DNA from: Silene latifolia
Taxonomy: Eukaryota; Streptophyta; Magnoliopsida; Caryophyllales; Caryophyllaceae
Assembly: GCF_048544455.1 (NCBI RefSeq)
Contig: NC_133536.1
Coordinates: 171,202,325 to 171,266,324 of the forward strand
DNA: 64,000 nt
Direction of reading: 5' to 3'
Of this stretch, positions 1-11,298 are shown in pieces; the first letter of the stretch is position 1, and each line of letters opens with the position of its first letter. Made by a program: the position numbers and the translations under genes. The notes below the pieces were generated by a model that saw nothing but the letters and a program-made list of their open reading frames with translations, was not told the origin of the DNA and did not search any database.

Positions 1-355
1 ACCGTTCCGAGTCAACCTATATGCTAAAATAAACGTGAAAATTTTTAGTTTTTTGAGATTTTTGAATTGTTATAAGAATAAAAGACAATGCATACACAAA
101 TTAAATGCGATAACAGAAATGCAATAAAAACGATATGCAGACACAGATATGGATGCATAACCTCCCCAAACCAAACCGTACAATGCCCTCATTGTACCAA
201 AACATGGAAAGAAAACGCAAACTAAAAGAGAAAGAGTGTAGATGCGGAAAGCTTACAAGATTACGCGAATAAGGGACCTCCCTAAACCAGCCAGCAACGT
301 GAGAGTTCGCAAACAGCCCAGAGCGTCGTCACAGGAAGCTAATCCAAGAAAAAGT

Positions 356-545
356 ACTCGATCGAGAGAGTAGATTACTCGATCGAGTGACTTGGGCATC
401 TAAAACTTCTCGATCGAGAAGATAGGGCACTCGATCGAAGGCTTCTCTTTGGCAGGTACTCGATCGAGAAGGATATATACTCGATCGAGTAAAAACAGCA
501 GCAAAAGATTTCGATCGAGTACAAAAAAGTACTCGATCGAGTCAT
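356..545. repeat. CGATCG palindrome array 1 (8 sites, after gag)
   Basis: Cores start at 359, 380, 411, 432, 461, 482, 512 and 534. Steps are 21, 31, 21, 29, 21, 30 and 22 bp, alternating about two and three helical turns. Full sites read ACTCGATCGAGT or one-base variants. On the minus strand the array follows GTCTTTGCAGGAATG, similar to the sequence upstream of the array in the LTR. Confidence 0.9.
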
Positions 546-719
546 CCTTAATACATTCCTGCAAAGACGAAATAAAACAGCTCGCAAAACTAACAGAACA
601 AGCATAACTGATATAGTCTATGGTATGAAAACCAATTATTACACACACGACTAAATGAAATGTTTGAAAAACAACTAAGAATAAAATCTCTTCGGGTTGC
701 CTCCCGGGTAGCGCTAGTT

Positions 720-2105
720 TCAGAAAGGTCCCAGCTCGACCTTCTTTTCTTCGAGCCTCTCTAAGTTAGCCTGGTCAAAACAGCTCAAAGCGCGCATCAA
801 CCGATCAAATAGCTGCGCGTGTGCTACACAAAACTGTAAGTAGCACCACAGTAGAATAGCAACATAGAAAAATAAAATGTACAACCGTTTAAGCCTAACA
901 AATTTCCTATGGCAGCTCCTAAATTTATCAGAAAAATAAAGGAGCTCGGGAGCAATTATCAATAATTTAAAGTATCGTTTCAGATTAACAAAATTAAGAT
1001 GACAAGAACGGTGAAAAACTGTTAAATTAACTAACCAACTGGGAGGGGGTATAGCATTAAAACAAAAAACACGAGTCATAGGAGGTAGCGTACTATTAAT
1101 ATTAACAACAATAAAATTATCGCTCACTACCTCAGGTGGGTTGCTCTCAATGTCGGAGTCATTGACAAAAGAATATATTTCCTCATCCGTGCTAGGAGCA
1201 ATTACCGACTCAGCTGCCTCCTCTGTGGGTTCCGTCCCGTAAATCGCAGCCTCTAGCGCATCCAGCTCGGCTTTGAAAAAGGGAGATTCACCGTAACCAT
1301 TATCATCATCAAAGTCGTCATCTAAAATGAACCCAAGTGATAAATCTTTGCTCGCCCTGGCCAAATCAGTCGATCGAGTAGAAATGTTACTCGATCGAGA
1401 ACTTTTTTCTTGATAATCACTCGATCGAGTATATGAAACAGCTCGATCGAGTACTTCCTCTAAGCAGCTGTACGATCGAGTTATGGAATATGTTCGATCG
1501 AACGTTTCTTCAGGAATTTCACTTGATCGATCGATATAATCTATTCGTTCGAGTGATTCTTGCTGATCAGTGCATAAATCTTCATGTAAGGCTTCATTAT
1601 CTGATAGAACTTCGTAATCCGAGTCATCCCAGTCATCAACAGCACTAGGCAACGTGTGACCTTCGTGAGAAAGACCACTCTCTGCGTAGGTAACACAGAC
1701 TTCCTCTAGTTGCCCGATATTTGACTCAGCAGCTAACTGAGCTATCTCGGACTCGAGCTCATCAATTTGCGCACAAGTGTGTCTATCATGTTCTTGCACT
1801 TGGAGTGCAAGCGCCTTCACTAAAGACTTCAACTCATCAATCTCTTCTTCCCATTTATCAGGAGGAGGAGCTTGTTGTTGCGGTGGCCAGACAAATGGAG
1901 GCTTGTGATAGCCTCGTTGATAAGGTGGATGTGGTGGCGCAACTACAACGGAATGGCTAGCTTGTCTACGCTGCTTGAATGCGTAAACCTCGTCGTTCTC
2001 TGCCATGCAAATAACTGCATTGTGCCCAACAGCACCATATCTCCCACAGTAAACCACCTGCTGCGCCATAGAATGGAACATAGGTGGAAGGTCAAAGGTA
2101 CTCAA
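720..2105 (-). pseudogene. Athila-like gag remnant with a mutated zinc knuckle
   Basis: This 461-codon open frame starts only 156 bp after the primer site. Near its N terminus (about residues 19-32) it has CGRYGAVGHNAVIC, a CCHC zinc knuckle whose second cysteine is replaced by tyrosine. The usual N-terminal gag core that should precede the knuckle is absent, so the frame looks like the C-terminal half of gag left by an internal deletion. An E/Q-rich probable coiled coil follows (about residues 80-135), then an acidic and Ser/Arg/Asp-rich stretch (about 185-265). The CGATCG palindrome array is written into that stretch and gives recurring TRSS and LDRV tetrapeptides. No pol domain follows the stop. 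It is inferred to be non-functional or a component of a non-autonomous derivative. Confidence 0.6.
1368..1552. repeat. CGATCG palindrome array 2 (8 sites, inside gag frame)
   Basis: Cores are at 1371, 1392, 1422, 1444, 1473, 1495, 1524/1528 and 1546 (the last two degenerate). Steps are 21, 30, 22, 29, 22, about 29 and 22 bp. The array lies wholly within the gag reading frame. Because not every step is a multiple of three, the encoded peptide changes from site to site while the DNA spacing stays. Confidence 0.85.
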
Positions 2106-2260
2106 GCCTTCCCTTTGGCGATCTTTTACCTAGAACTGTCTAGGTAGGACCTGTAGGGCCTATCAAAACAACACTAGATAAAAAGATGAGAACTGCCTCA
2201 AGGAATAAATCCCTTGAGGCTAAAGACAGACAAAAATAAACAAGCAAATAAATAATTGCC

Positions 2261-2278
2261 TCCCCGGCAACGGCGCCG
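2261..2278 (-). other. Primer binding site, tRNA-Asp type
   Basis: The reverse complement reads cGGCGCCGTTGCCGGGGA, matching the 3' end of plant tRNA-Asp except for the first base (normally T). It lies 5 nt inside the LTR end, which fixes the direction of the element as minus. Confidence 0.85.
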
Positions 2279-2283
2279 AAATT

Positions 2284-3618
2284 TGATACCGTCGTCAGGT
2301 ACCAAAAATAAATACCTAGATACAACTAACAGAAGTCGGCGGTAAGTAGGGTCGATCTCCACAGGGAGGCGGTTACTATCTACTTGTTTATTCGGTCTGT
2401 CTACGTCATAGTTGGGGGTTTTGATTGTTTGACTAAACTAATGAGATTAAGGCAAGAGAAAAAGGAATAAGAGAAATTAACAGAAGAAAGAGGAAACTAG
2501 GATGTCAGTTCATCAATGAACGTCAATTAATTGCATTTAAGGTCACAGATTAGTCGATGTGTCGGTCTAAGGGGTAATGAATATCTCCTTCCGGTCTCAA
2601 TTCGCCCTAAAATACTATTAGCTTAGCTTTCGCCCTCACTAAAGCATTCTATTGTTCACTGCGGGTCTCACCCCTTCCAACCTTCCGGTCCAGGTCAAGG
2701 CTTACCAAAATTAAAAAGGCTAATTGCATCGATTCAATCAGCAAGATACAATTAAAGCAATGATTAACAACATAGACTAAAACAACAACGACAATCTATG
2801 AACTAATTAGCAATTAACATTCATTCATCGAATCCCCTAATCCTAGCAGAGAGAATTAGCTAGACATGATAAAAGAAAAAACAAAAGCAAGGAAAAGAGA
2901 AATAAACATTAAATAAAGAGAAAAGGGAAAAAGAGAGAATTACAGTAGATCCGGAAAAAGAGAGGAAAGAATGTTTACAGAGAAAGAGTAAAATAAAAGT
3001 ATCAAGGAACGGAGTCCAAGAACTATTCCCCCTCAAATGTGTTTGTCGTCGTCCTATTTATAGAGGAGACGATTCTTATTAAACCTAATAGCGAAATAAA
3101 ACAAAAAGCCTGAGCCCAATAGCAATTCCACTCGATCGAGTGATTTGAAACCACTCGATCGAGCAAAACCGGGCTCAAACCAATCGATCGACCCGTAATA
3201 GTACTCGATCGAGTAAACCTCTAAAAGCAACTATTCGATCGACCAAGGAAAGTGTTCGATCGAGGTCTTCAACCATCCAAAGTCATTCGACCGATCAAAT
3301 AAGCATTCGATCGAGTGAAATATGACTCCAGCAGCTACTTGTTCGTTAGTTCAGCTTTGACTTGTCTTTTTAGCTCCCGAAATGGCTTTACGCATCCCGA
3401 GACAGCTACATTTCCGCTCCAAATTCACTCTTCCTCCAAATGCATGCAAAACGGACGGTAAAAGGCTTGATTTCAATACTTTCTGGTCCATTCCTGCAAA
3501 TAGAACAAAACAAACCAAAGTAGCATATTCGGGGCATTTCGTAGTATAAAACTACGATAATAGCATAGAAATACGTGCATAAAAAGGCCTAAAAGGACTA
3601 TATAAAATGCACGTATCA
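2284..3618 (-). repeat. 5' LTR of Athila-like element (1335 bp)
   Basis: The LTR runs from TGATACGTGC at 3618 (minus) to GGTATCA at 2284, followed after 5 nt by the primer site. Its length equals that of the plus-strand LTR at 15185-16519 and the two are clearly homologous throughout. It contains an eight-site CGATCG palindrome array (3133-3308). Confidence 0.85.
3130..3314. repeat. CGATCG palindrome array 3 (8 sites, Athila-like LTR)
   Basis: Cores are at 3133, 3156, 3185, 3206, 3236, 3257, 3288 (CGACCG) and 3308. Steps are 23, 29, 21, 30, 21, 31 and 20 bp, the exact mirror order of the steps in the homologous plus-strand LTR at 15490-15665. Confidence 0.9.
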
Positions 3619-4899
3619 GATTACATGTTCAAAACCAAAACTGATAAATCCAATACATCCAAATCCAAAAGTGTCTACTATCAAAACTTAACAACTAATA
3701 CACCGTCTGACACAGCGAAGACTCTTCTAATGCCAAGTGATGATTCATCCCAGCTAGCCCAAATGCATCGTATCAAACTTGATCAACAACTGCTCACCAT
3801 CCCCGAATGGATCACCACAGTTTTACAAAACAAACAACGGGCTCAGTACTAATTACACAATACAAACCAATATGAAACAAATGCCAAACAAATCAATCAA
3901 CACATCAAAAACCCCAGTCTCCATCCCCAAACTCCACACCACTGACTACACACTAAAGTGTGTAGCCCTGCCAGAGTACCCATCGCAACAGATACTCCAC
4001 ACCGCCAGTGGGGGACCACAGCCGTTCCCACCTAAGCCTCGCTCATCTCCATCGAGCGATAAACCCATGTTCATTAATGTGCATATCCCCTCTATGGTGG
4101 GTTCTACAGAGGGCGAATCAAGGGCGTGAAGCCACTCCCGCAAGTGATTCCACTCAGCCAGGGACGCACCCCGAAGATCACAGACAGATACAAAAACAAT
4201 CAACGATATTAATCAAGAACCGTCATAAACACCAGCAATATGATAAATCAACGATAACAATACAACCACCACACACATCATGTAACTAATACTGACTAGA
4301 GAAAACCCTTCCTGGATAGCAATCACCAAGATCATCACAATCAGCTAATCACAATCGTTCTTCAACGAAATCATCTTCTATAAACACACACAATCATACA
4401 ATCACAATCTAACATCAACCATACTCCCCTAAACCTCCAAACCCCCAAATTAGGGTTTAACCAACATTAACCAAATGTTATAAAAATGATATGTAGAACT
4501 TACCCACGACGCAAGGATCACAACGGTATAAAGAATAATGTAAACCGACACCTCTAGCTCCGGGATTTGCTAATAATGCGATGAATGAAAGCTACGTAAT
4601 TTCTTCTTCTCTTTAAAAGGTTTTTAGAAAGCTTAAAACTGATTAAGAAGGGTGACGGAACCCTTAAATACTAATCACGCGTTATTAACAAAACCCGGCT
4701 AAAATAACCCGTAAGACCAACTTACTCGATCGAGTAAGTAACATACTCGATCGAGTGCCCCTTACTCGATCGAGTGCCACACGTACTCGATCGAGTACCC
4801 GTCAGGCAGAATACTGTTTCGTATATTTTAAATACTTACTCGACAGAGTAAGCCTCACTCGATAGAGTACCCATAGACATAGAAAAACGTAGTATTACA
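3619..4899 (-). repeat. Tekay-like LTR, copy 3 (3' LTR, truncated)
   Basis: The LTR starts on the minus strand at 4899 with TGTAATACTACG, preceded by the polypurine tract region and the retained hairpin at 4918-4937. It is homologous along its length to the LTRs at 9347-10829 and 29501-30914. It is cut at 3619 by the Athila-like insertion; about 140 bp of its 3' end would lie beyond that element. It carries palindrome array 4. Confidence 0.85.
4721..4869. repeat. CGATCG palindrome array 4 (Tekay-like LTR, copy 3)
   Basis: Perfect ACTCGATCGAGT sites start at 4724, 4745, 4764 and 4785 (steps 21, 19, 21). After a 53-bp gap come two variants with cores CGACAG (4841) and CGATAG (4860), 19 bp apart. 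The same four-plus-two layout occurs in the other two LTR copies, including the two degenerate sites. Confidence 0.9.
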
Positions 4900-7800
4900 G
4901 TCTTACCTCCTTAAAAAGAACTTCGTCCTCGAAGTTCAACCCATACATAAAAACAAACATACTAACTTGATCAAGACATAACAACGCAATTAGGAACTCA
5001 AAACGAACTCCACCTATCAAAAAGGAACTCTTAACACCAACTCCACCAACTATGCCTACCTCCAAAACATGTTTCACGATATCGTATCAACTACATTATA
5101 GTCTCCCTCGACACTAAATCCATACACTACCAACTACCATCCACAAACGCTGCTAGCTCCGTTTCACTAACATATTATCCACTAGAAAATCCAATATCAA
5201 GACACTCATAGGCACCAAACGAAATGTTACATTCTACCACCATTAAAAGTAACTTTGTCCTCGAAGTTTGCTCACACTCATAACCTCATTCTCCAACTGT
5301 CAACACTACAGAACTCATATACATCATCATTCAACTGTCAGCATTATCGAAATATTCTCACACTCATAAGAATCACACTACTACAAGCACGGCCATGACC
5401 TTTAATAAAATCAATCACAACAAATATCCATCCTTTATGCTACACCAACACTCTACTTCCAATTATACTACAACATGTACAACCAACAAACTCTCTTGTA
5501 TCGCATCCTACTCCTCTTAAGATAAATGTTACGTCCTCGTAACTCACTATACTAGATCTTTAGCTATATCTTCTAATTATCCTCATCACCATGACATGTC
5601 AAAGATATCCACCTATAATGTAAACACTTACTATTCCTATATCAAAGGCCCTCTTACTTAAACATTTCTCATACCTCAACTCACTCTGCACTCCATCTAA
5701 CCTACACCACAAAATCCTTAGCATAACCAACACTCCAACTCTTCCACATTACCACAACACGACATACCTCTCTAGATAAAACACCTATCGCCAAAAACAT
5801 AAGTCACGGTCCACACTTGCTACACACACTCACACTAGATCCTCAATTTCTTTTCTTTTATTACCGCAAAACTCATTCATCACTTAACATGATACTAATT
5901 TCCAATACCCTATACTCACTGTCCCAATAACAGATTATGAACCACTTGCAGCTTCCATATCAGTAAAACACATGTTCCACAAATCACGTAACATTATTAT
6001 GTAAACCAATGCCTCCTCTAAAAGAAGATCACAAGTACTCCAACAACCTCTCGCAACTGTGTCCCACCAACAGAATGTTACTATATCATAACAACAATGG
6101 AAACATACACAACTCTCTTCCATATCATACTCTACCATCATTCCTAAGCTGAAACTAGAAAGGAACATCAACAAACAAAACAACAGTCTATATGCTCAAC
6201 TGAAACACACAAGGAACAACAGTAAACAAAACAACAATCTATGCGTAACTGGTATGTACTTTCGAAACTCGAATTGTAATCATCCCGTCTACTTCACCAC
6301 AACCAGTGTCGGCATCGCAACACCGCCACCAACAGCCGCACCGCAGCGCGAAAACATCCGCATCACAACACGAAGTACCATGCCCAGATCACCACTCGAG
6401 ATACAACAACCACAGCGATAGACATCACAACTTACACTATTCTCATACACACTGACTCAGGACAACTTCCCGGACAATAAAACTTACTCAAAACCGCTTG
6501 ACTAGATCACAACGCAACATATTATACGAAATAAACAGATAAGCACCTCATGAACATCATCCCTACCATATCACGGAATGCACATGTGTTATCAATACAC
6601 ATAAAATTATAACTAGCCATGTCAGGTCAATCAAATTATTACCTTTTTGAATATCATTCCATTAGTTTACCGTACCCAACATAAATCACAAAACTTTCAT
6701 ATAACAACTTTATAACTATCACAGCATACCATTTCTCATGAGGTCAGAACCTCACACAAACATTTTTACACGTCATAGACCCATAATCACATCCAACTAG
6801 TCAATCCTGATCACGTAGGTTACCACTCGATAAAGGTTACCTCTCGCCCGAGCTTAACTCGTATGCCCCTCATAACATATTCTCCCATTCGCATAACCAT
6901 CACCTCGTGCCAAGTATAACCATACCATTAATATTCAACTACTAGCACTCGCCTCATATAACCACATCTTATACTTCCTTACAACCATACATTTCAATCC
7001 GGCCTTTACAAAATCAACCTCTTTAGAATTGTTACCGTTCTTATCCATCATCACCTTTAACCACTATTGACAATATATACCACAATACCACCATTGCTCG
7101 TATAGCAAAGCTCTTACACTCATCTCTAAACATCACGGTTTCTTTCTTATCTTTGGTTAATATACTAAATAACGAACATCAAATCCATCAACAAAATTAC
7201 CTCAACACTATTTCCAATTTCATCCTTAATTGTATCGTCATCTAATTCTCCACCAAAATCTCAGATCATATAGATACTCTACCAACTTCTTACTCCCTTA
7301 ATTCCTCGAAACTCATGACTAATCATGTTGTCCTGAAACTCCTATATAACCATTAACTAACATCCTCATGATAGTATCATAAATCTCGACGATTCCTTAC
7401 TTCTATATCACATAACTTCGGTCAACATTTTTCTCATCTTACTTTTATCCTTCTTTTCTCTTTACACTCAACAATACCAATTAATAGTTCAACTCCTTAT
7501 TCCTTTTACCTAACTCTTTAGTAATCCAGTTACCCTTTCGTTGCTCCAAAACTCAAATTCCATTATTTCATATTAGTACTATCTCAATATTTCTTACCAT
7601 CGATCTTTTCTTATCCTGCTATTACTCACACTTATCACAAATCAGTCCAGACCATTTCATGCTATTACTCACATTGATCCCCAATCTTTTTTTTTAATCC
7701 CAAAACTCATTTCATACCGTTACTTGCCCAAGGAAATCACACATTAATTTTACCTCTTGACACTACAAATTCCCAAACTTACTCACTATCTGCAAATCCA

Positions 7801-9015
7801 CGTCGCGACATGTCTCCACTAAGTTCACTATATACCCCTCTTCTCCATCCCTCTGCAAAGATCTTTCACTACATATATTCTTAACTCACACGGTTCCTAA
7901 CCATCTCTCTCCATAATTCCTTACACATCTCAAGTTGCTACTATCCACATCCTTCCTTTCAATATTTTCATTCTCACGTTGCTTAGACTCATACCATTCC
8001 TTGCCCATATTCCCTTACTTTTATATTACTCAACACACAATCATATCACTCGTCTTATCTCACAAAACATGCTCTATGCCTCGATTAAGCCTTACCAATC
8101 TTCCTTTTCTTTTCCACTATCTATCACAACCACATATAACTCATATCCTACTCACCGAACTCTTACTCAACACAGGTGCCACTCCTTACATCATAATATT
8201 GGGTAACTTATGCATCAGGATCAACACATACGTAAAACAATGCATAAGGAAGCAAAAGAACACCTTTGAATTAAACATAATAGGCACGAAGTTAAAAGAT
8301 AAGCATATGACCCAAAACAAAGGTCACTAAATCGAGTACAGGCCACTCGATCGAGTGAGTGACTTACTCGATCGAGTAGGTGAAGGTCAGAGACACCTAC
8401 AACAAATTACCAGGGCTACTCGATCGAGTAAGGGTTACTCGATCAAGAGGTGCACTCGATCGAGTGAGGGCCACTCGATCGAGTACCCTACGCATTTCTC
8501 AGCATTGTCCAATTTTCGTAAAATGGTCATATCCTACTCGTTTCTTGGTCATTTGGGGGCGTGTGACCTATCGTTAGAATCGTAAAAGAATAAGCTATCA
8601 CCTACAATTGGAATAACATCAAAATCATTTATGAATCTCAAGTTATAATAGTTTAAAGACAACTTTGCTGTAATCAGATGACATAACTATTTGATTTTCT
8701 CTTTCAAACAACTTAAATATCAACGAGGTGAACAAAAGCGACTCAATACTTGTAAAACCACTGTCCCTAACCACATGTTACTACCTACCAAAAGCCAAAC
8801 AATAACATCTATCATGCTCATATAACATTCAACTTATCAATCATGTGCTACCCGCATGCTTTAATTTTACAACTTTTCGTAACACAAAACACACTCATAC
8901 ATTACAATTCCTATTTCCATGTTACTAATGCAACAATATTACAAACCCACTTTGTCACCTAAACATATTCATAATCACAAAATTCATATTCTCATGCAAT
9001 TGACACTCCATCTTG
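4900..9015 (-). mobile_element. Tekay-like element copy 3, non-coding internal region
   Basis: This stretch matches, in inverted orientation, the internal region of copy 2 (about 31540-32437 joined to 37165-40168). It contains no convincing coding sequence in any frame and no RT, integrase or chromodomain motifs. At its 3' end (low coordinates) are two polypurine regions, each preceded by a GAACTTCG-type hairpin (4918-4937 and 5251-5268). A conserved long non-coding interior between Tekay-type ends fits a large non-autonomous derivative, although decay beyond recognition is the alternative. It is truncated at about 9015, where copy 1 begins in the opposite direction. Confidence 0.65.
8326..8483. 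repeat. CGATCG palindrome array 5 (Tekay-like interior, copy 3)
   Basis: Cores are at 8329 (degenerate), 8348, 8369, 8421, 8440, 8457 and 8476, giving steps of 19, 21, 52, 19, 17 and 19 bp. The homologous array in copy 2 is at 32072-32223. Confidence 0.85.
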
Positions 9016-9346
9016 TAACATTCCGTTTGATGTTTATGAGCGTCCTGATATTGGATTTTCTAGTGGATAATATGTTAGTGAAATGGAGCTAGCGGCGTTT
9101 GTGGATGGTAGTTGGTAGTGTATGAAGTTAGTGTCGAGAGAGGCTATAAGGTGGTGGATATGTTATCGTGAGCCATGTTGTGGAGGTAGGAATAGTTGGT
9201 GGAGTTGGTGTTAAGAGTTTATGTATATAAGTTGGGGTTTTGTTTTGAGTTCTTAGTTGCGTTGTTGTGTCTTGATCGAGTTGGTAGGTTTGTTTTTATG
9301 TATGGGTTGAACTTCGGGGACGAAGTTCTTTTTAAGGAGGGAAGAC
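9016..9346 (+). repeat. Block of about 330 bp between two LTR-like starts (copy 1)
   Basis: The block begins with TGTAACATTCCG at 9016 and ends with a polypurine region (AAGGAGGGAAGAC) directly before the LTR at 9347. The same block lies at 5231-4900 (minus) and, truncated, at 39967-40168. In copies 2 and 3 a second polypurine region and hairpin precede TGTAACATT as well. The hairpin GAACTTCG-GGGA-CGAAGTTC is at 9309-9328, 18 nt before the LTR. Confidence 0.7.
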
Positions 9347-10829
9347 TGTAATACTACGGTTTTATGAGTCTATGGGTACTCTATCGAGTGGGGCTTACTC
9401 TGTCGAGTAAGTAGTTTTTGACGTAAAACAGTAGTCTGCCTGTAGGGTACTCGACCGAGTAAGTTGGGTACTCGATCGAGTAGGGGGCACTCGATCGAGT
9501 AAGTGTCTTACTCGATCGAGTAAGTGTCTTACTCGTTCGAGTAAGTGAGTTTTACGGGCTGAGTTTGACGGGTTTTGTTAATGATGTGAGATAAGTATAA
9601 AAGGTTGTCCGTCACTTTTCTTAGTTTCTTTTATCTATTTTAAAACCTAAGTGAGGAGAAAGGGAGTTACGTAGTTTGTTTTTCATCGCATCATTAGCAA
9701 ATCCCGGAGCTAGAGGTGTCGGATTTCATCATTCTTTACACCGTTGTGATCCTTGTGTCGAGGGTAAGCTTTACATATAATTTTTATACTGTTTTATTAA
9801 AGTTGGTTGAAACCCTAATTGGGTAATTTGGGGGTTTTTATGATTATGTGGTTAAGGTAGTAATTGTATGCATGTATGTATAGGAGGAGGGTTCGTAGAG
9901 CAGAGATTTTGAGACAGCTGCTAGATCGTCTGATTCTGTGATTGCATTCCAGGTAGAGTTCCCTACTCAGTATTAGTTACATGATGTGTGTGGTGATTGT
10001 GCTGTACTTCGTGATTGTTGATTGATTCAGACGGTTGTGATTTCATATTGTTGATTGATTCAGACGGTTGTGATTTCATATTGTTGATTGTTTCAGACGG
10101 TTGTTGATGTTGTATTGTGGTTACTGTTTAACTGTCTGTGTTCTTCGGGGTGCGTCCCAGGCTGAGTGGAGTCACTTGCGGGAGTGGCTTCACGCCCTGG
10201 ATTTGCCTCTTGTGGAGGCCGCCACAGGAGGGATGTGCACATTAATGAACATGGGTTTATCGCTCGATGGAGATGAGCGGGGCTTAGGTGGAAACGGCTG
10301 CGGTCCCCCACTGGCGGCAAGGAGTATCTGTTGCGATGGGTACTCTGGCAGGGCTACACACTTTAGTGTGTAGTCGGTTATGAGGTGATTGGAGATGGAG
10401 ACTGGGATTGTGTGTGAGCTGTTTGTATGATTGTTTCGGCGTGGCTTTGATTGTGTAATTAGTACTGACCCCGTTTAAATGTTTTAAAAACTGTGGCGAT
10501 CCATTCGGGGATGGTGAGCAGTTATTGAGCAGATATGTTATGACGCGTATGAGATAGCTGGGATGAGTCATCACGTGGCAGTTAGAAGTCTTCCGCTGTG
10601 TCAGACGATGTTTTATAGTTTTGATAGTTTTATCAGTAGACTGTCTGAGAACCTTGTATTTCAGTTTAACAGTTTTGGTTTTGAACATGTAATCACTTTA
10701 AACTATATTGTTATTTAAATTATGTTTCTTCATTGTCATTTGATTATCATTGTCTCGGGTAACCGAGATGGTGACGTTCTTATACCTTAAGTGGTCCTGG
10801 TAAGGCACTTGGAGTATGGGGGTGTCACA
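9347..10829 (+). repeat. Tekay-like LTR, copy 1 (1483 bp)
   Basis: The LTR starts TGTAATACTACGG and ends GTGTCACA. The sequence after it is AAG and then the initiator-Met primer site. Because it has 3'-end sequence on its left and a primer site on its right, it is shared between, or chimeric of, two element units. Palindrome array 6 lies in its first 200 bp. Confidence 0.85.
9378..9540. repeat. CGATCG palindrome array 6 (Tekay-like LTR, copy 1)
   Basis: Cores are at 9381 (CTATCG), 9400 (CTGTCG), 9452 (CGACCG), 9473, 9492, 9513 and 9534 (CGTTCG). Steps are 19, 52, 21, 19, 21 and 21 bp. The first two degenerate sites correspond to the degenerate pair in copies 2 and 3. Confidence 0.9.
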
Positions 10830-10832
10830 AAG

Positions 10833-10844
10833 TGGTATCAGAGC
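10833..10844 (+). other. Primer binding site, initiator-Met tRNA (copy 1)
   Basis: TGGTATCAGAGC, 3 nt after the LTR end, is the primer site used by most plant chromoviruses, including Tekay. Confidence 0.9.
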
Positions 10845-11224
10845 GACGATCCTGAGACTTGTAACTAATGAATCTAATGAACATAGGGAGTCAATTAAGA
10901 TGAACCCGGGGTAGAAGTTGTAGGAGCTAATGCAAAGGCTTGGAAGACGTCCTAAAACCGTGAGCTCGCCCTACAATTTTGAACCGGTCACAATGGGATA
11001 TGAGTCGGGATCGCTATGTGTTTATCTTGTGAATTGTGTATCTTTGTAGCATAGTGTGGTATAAATCAGTGGATGTATGTATGTGGAGAATGGGGAATGT
11101 GTAGAGAAAGATGATAATGAGGTGATGTTATACATTATTGATTAAAAGCATGGTAGTTGTTTTACGATATGACATTATGGAAATACGGAAAGAAAATTTG
11201 TTTGGTTTGAGTTATACATAGAAT

Positions 11225-11227
<3 letters not shown>

Positions 11228-11294
<67 letters not shown>
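11228..11294. repeat. (TA)n microsatellite, left flank
   Basis: An uninterrupted TA run of about 67 bp directly abuts the left end of the TIR element at 11295. Confidence 0.95.

Positions 11295-11298
<4 letters not shown>

Larger units (their letters stand above)
1..3618 (-). mobile_element. Athila-like Ty3/gypsy element, 5' part, runs off the left edge
   Basis: Read on the minus strand the order is LTR (3618 to 2284), tRNA-Asp primer site (2278-2261), a short leader, a gag remnant (2105-720) and then non-coding sequence to position 1. The LTR begins TGATACGTGC and ends in GTATCA. The primer site and the LTR style are those of the Athila lineage. The element sits inside a Tekay-like LTR: the sequence GAACATGTAATC of that LTR family is broken exactly at 3618/3619, so the expected 5-bp target duplication on this side is GATTA (3619-3623, plus strand). 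No protease, RT or integrase is visible in the part present. Confidence 0.75.

Noticed and set aside
356..545. Regularly spaced short palindromes that look like a CRISPR array
   Set aside because: Repeats are only 10-12 bp, spacers 9-20 bp and variable, no cas genes exist, and the context is plant LTR retrotransposons.
400..648. Small minus-strand ORFs with repeated SIEY/LDRV words
   Set aside because: The words are translations of the CGATCGAG motif in different frames, not a conserved protein.
4008..4289. Small frames at 3946-4289, 10093-10373 and 30148-30446 that resemble each other
   Set aside because: They recur because the LTR family recurs; they run on both strands, contain no domain and have no conserved start.
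7935..8330. 131-codon plus-strand frame in Tekay-like copy 3
   Set aside because: Composition-driven (C/T-rich strand); the homologous region in copy 2 does not keep the frame.
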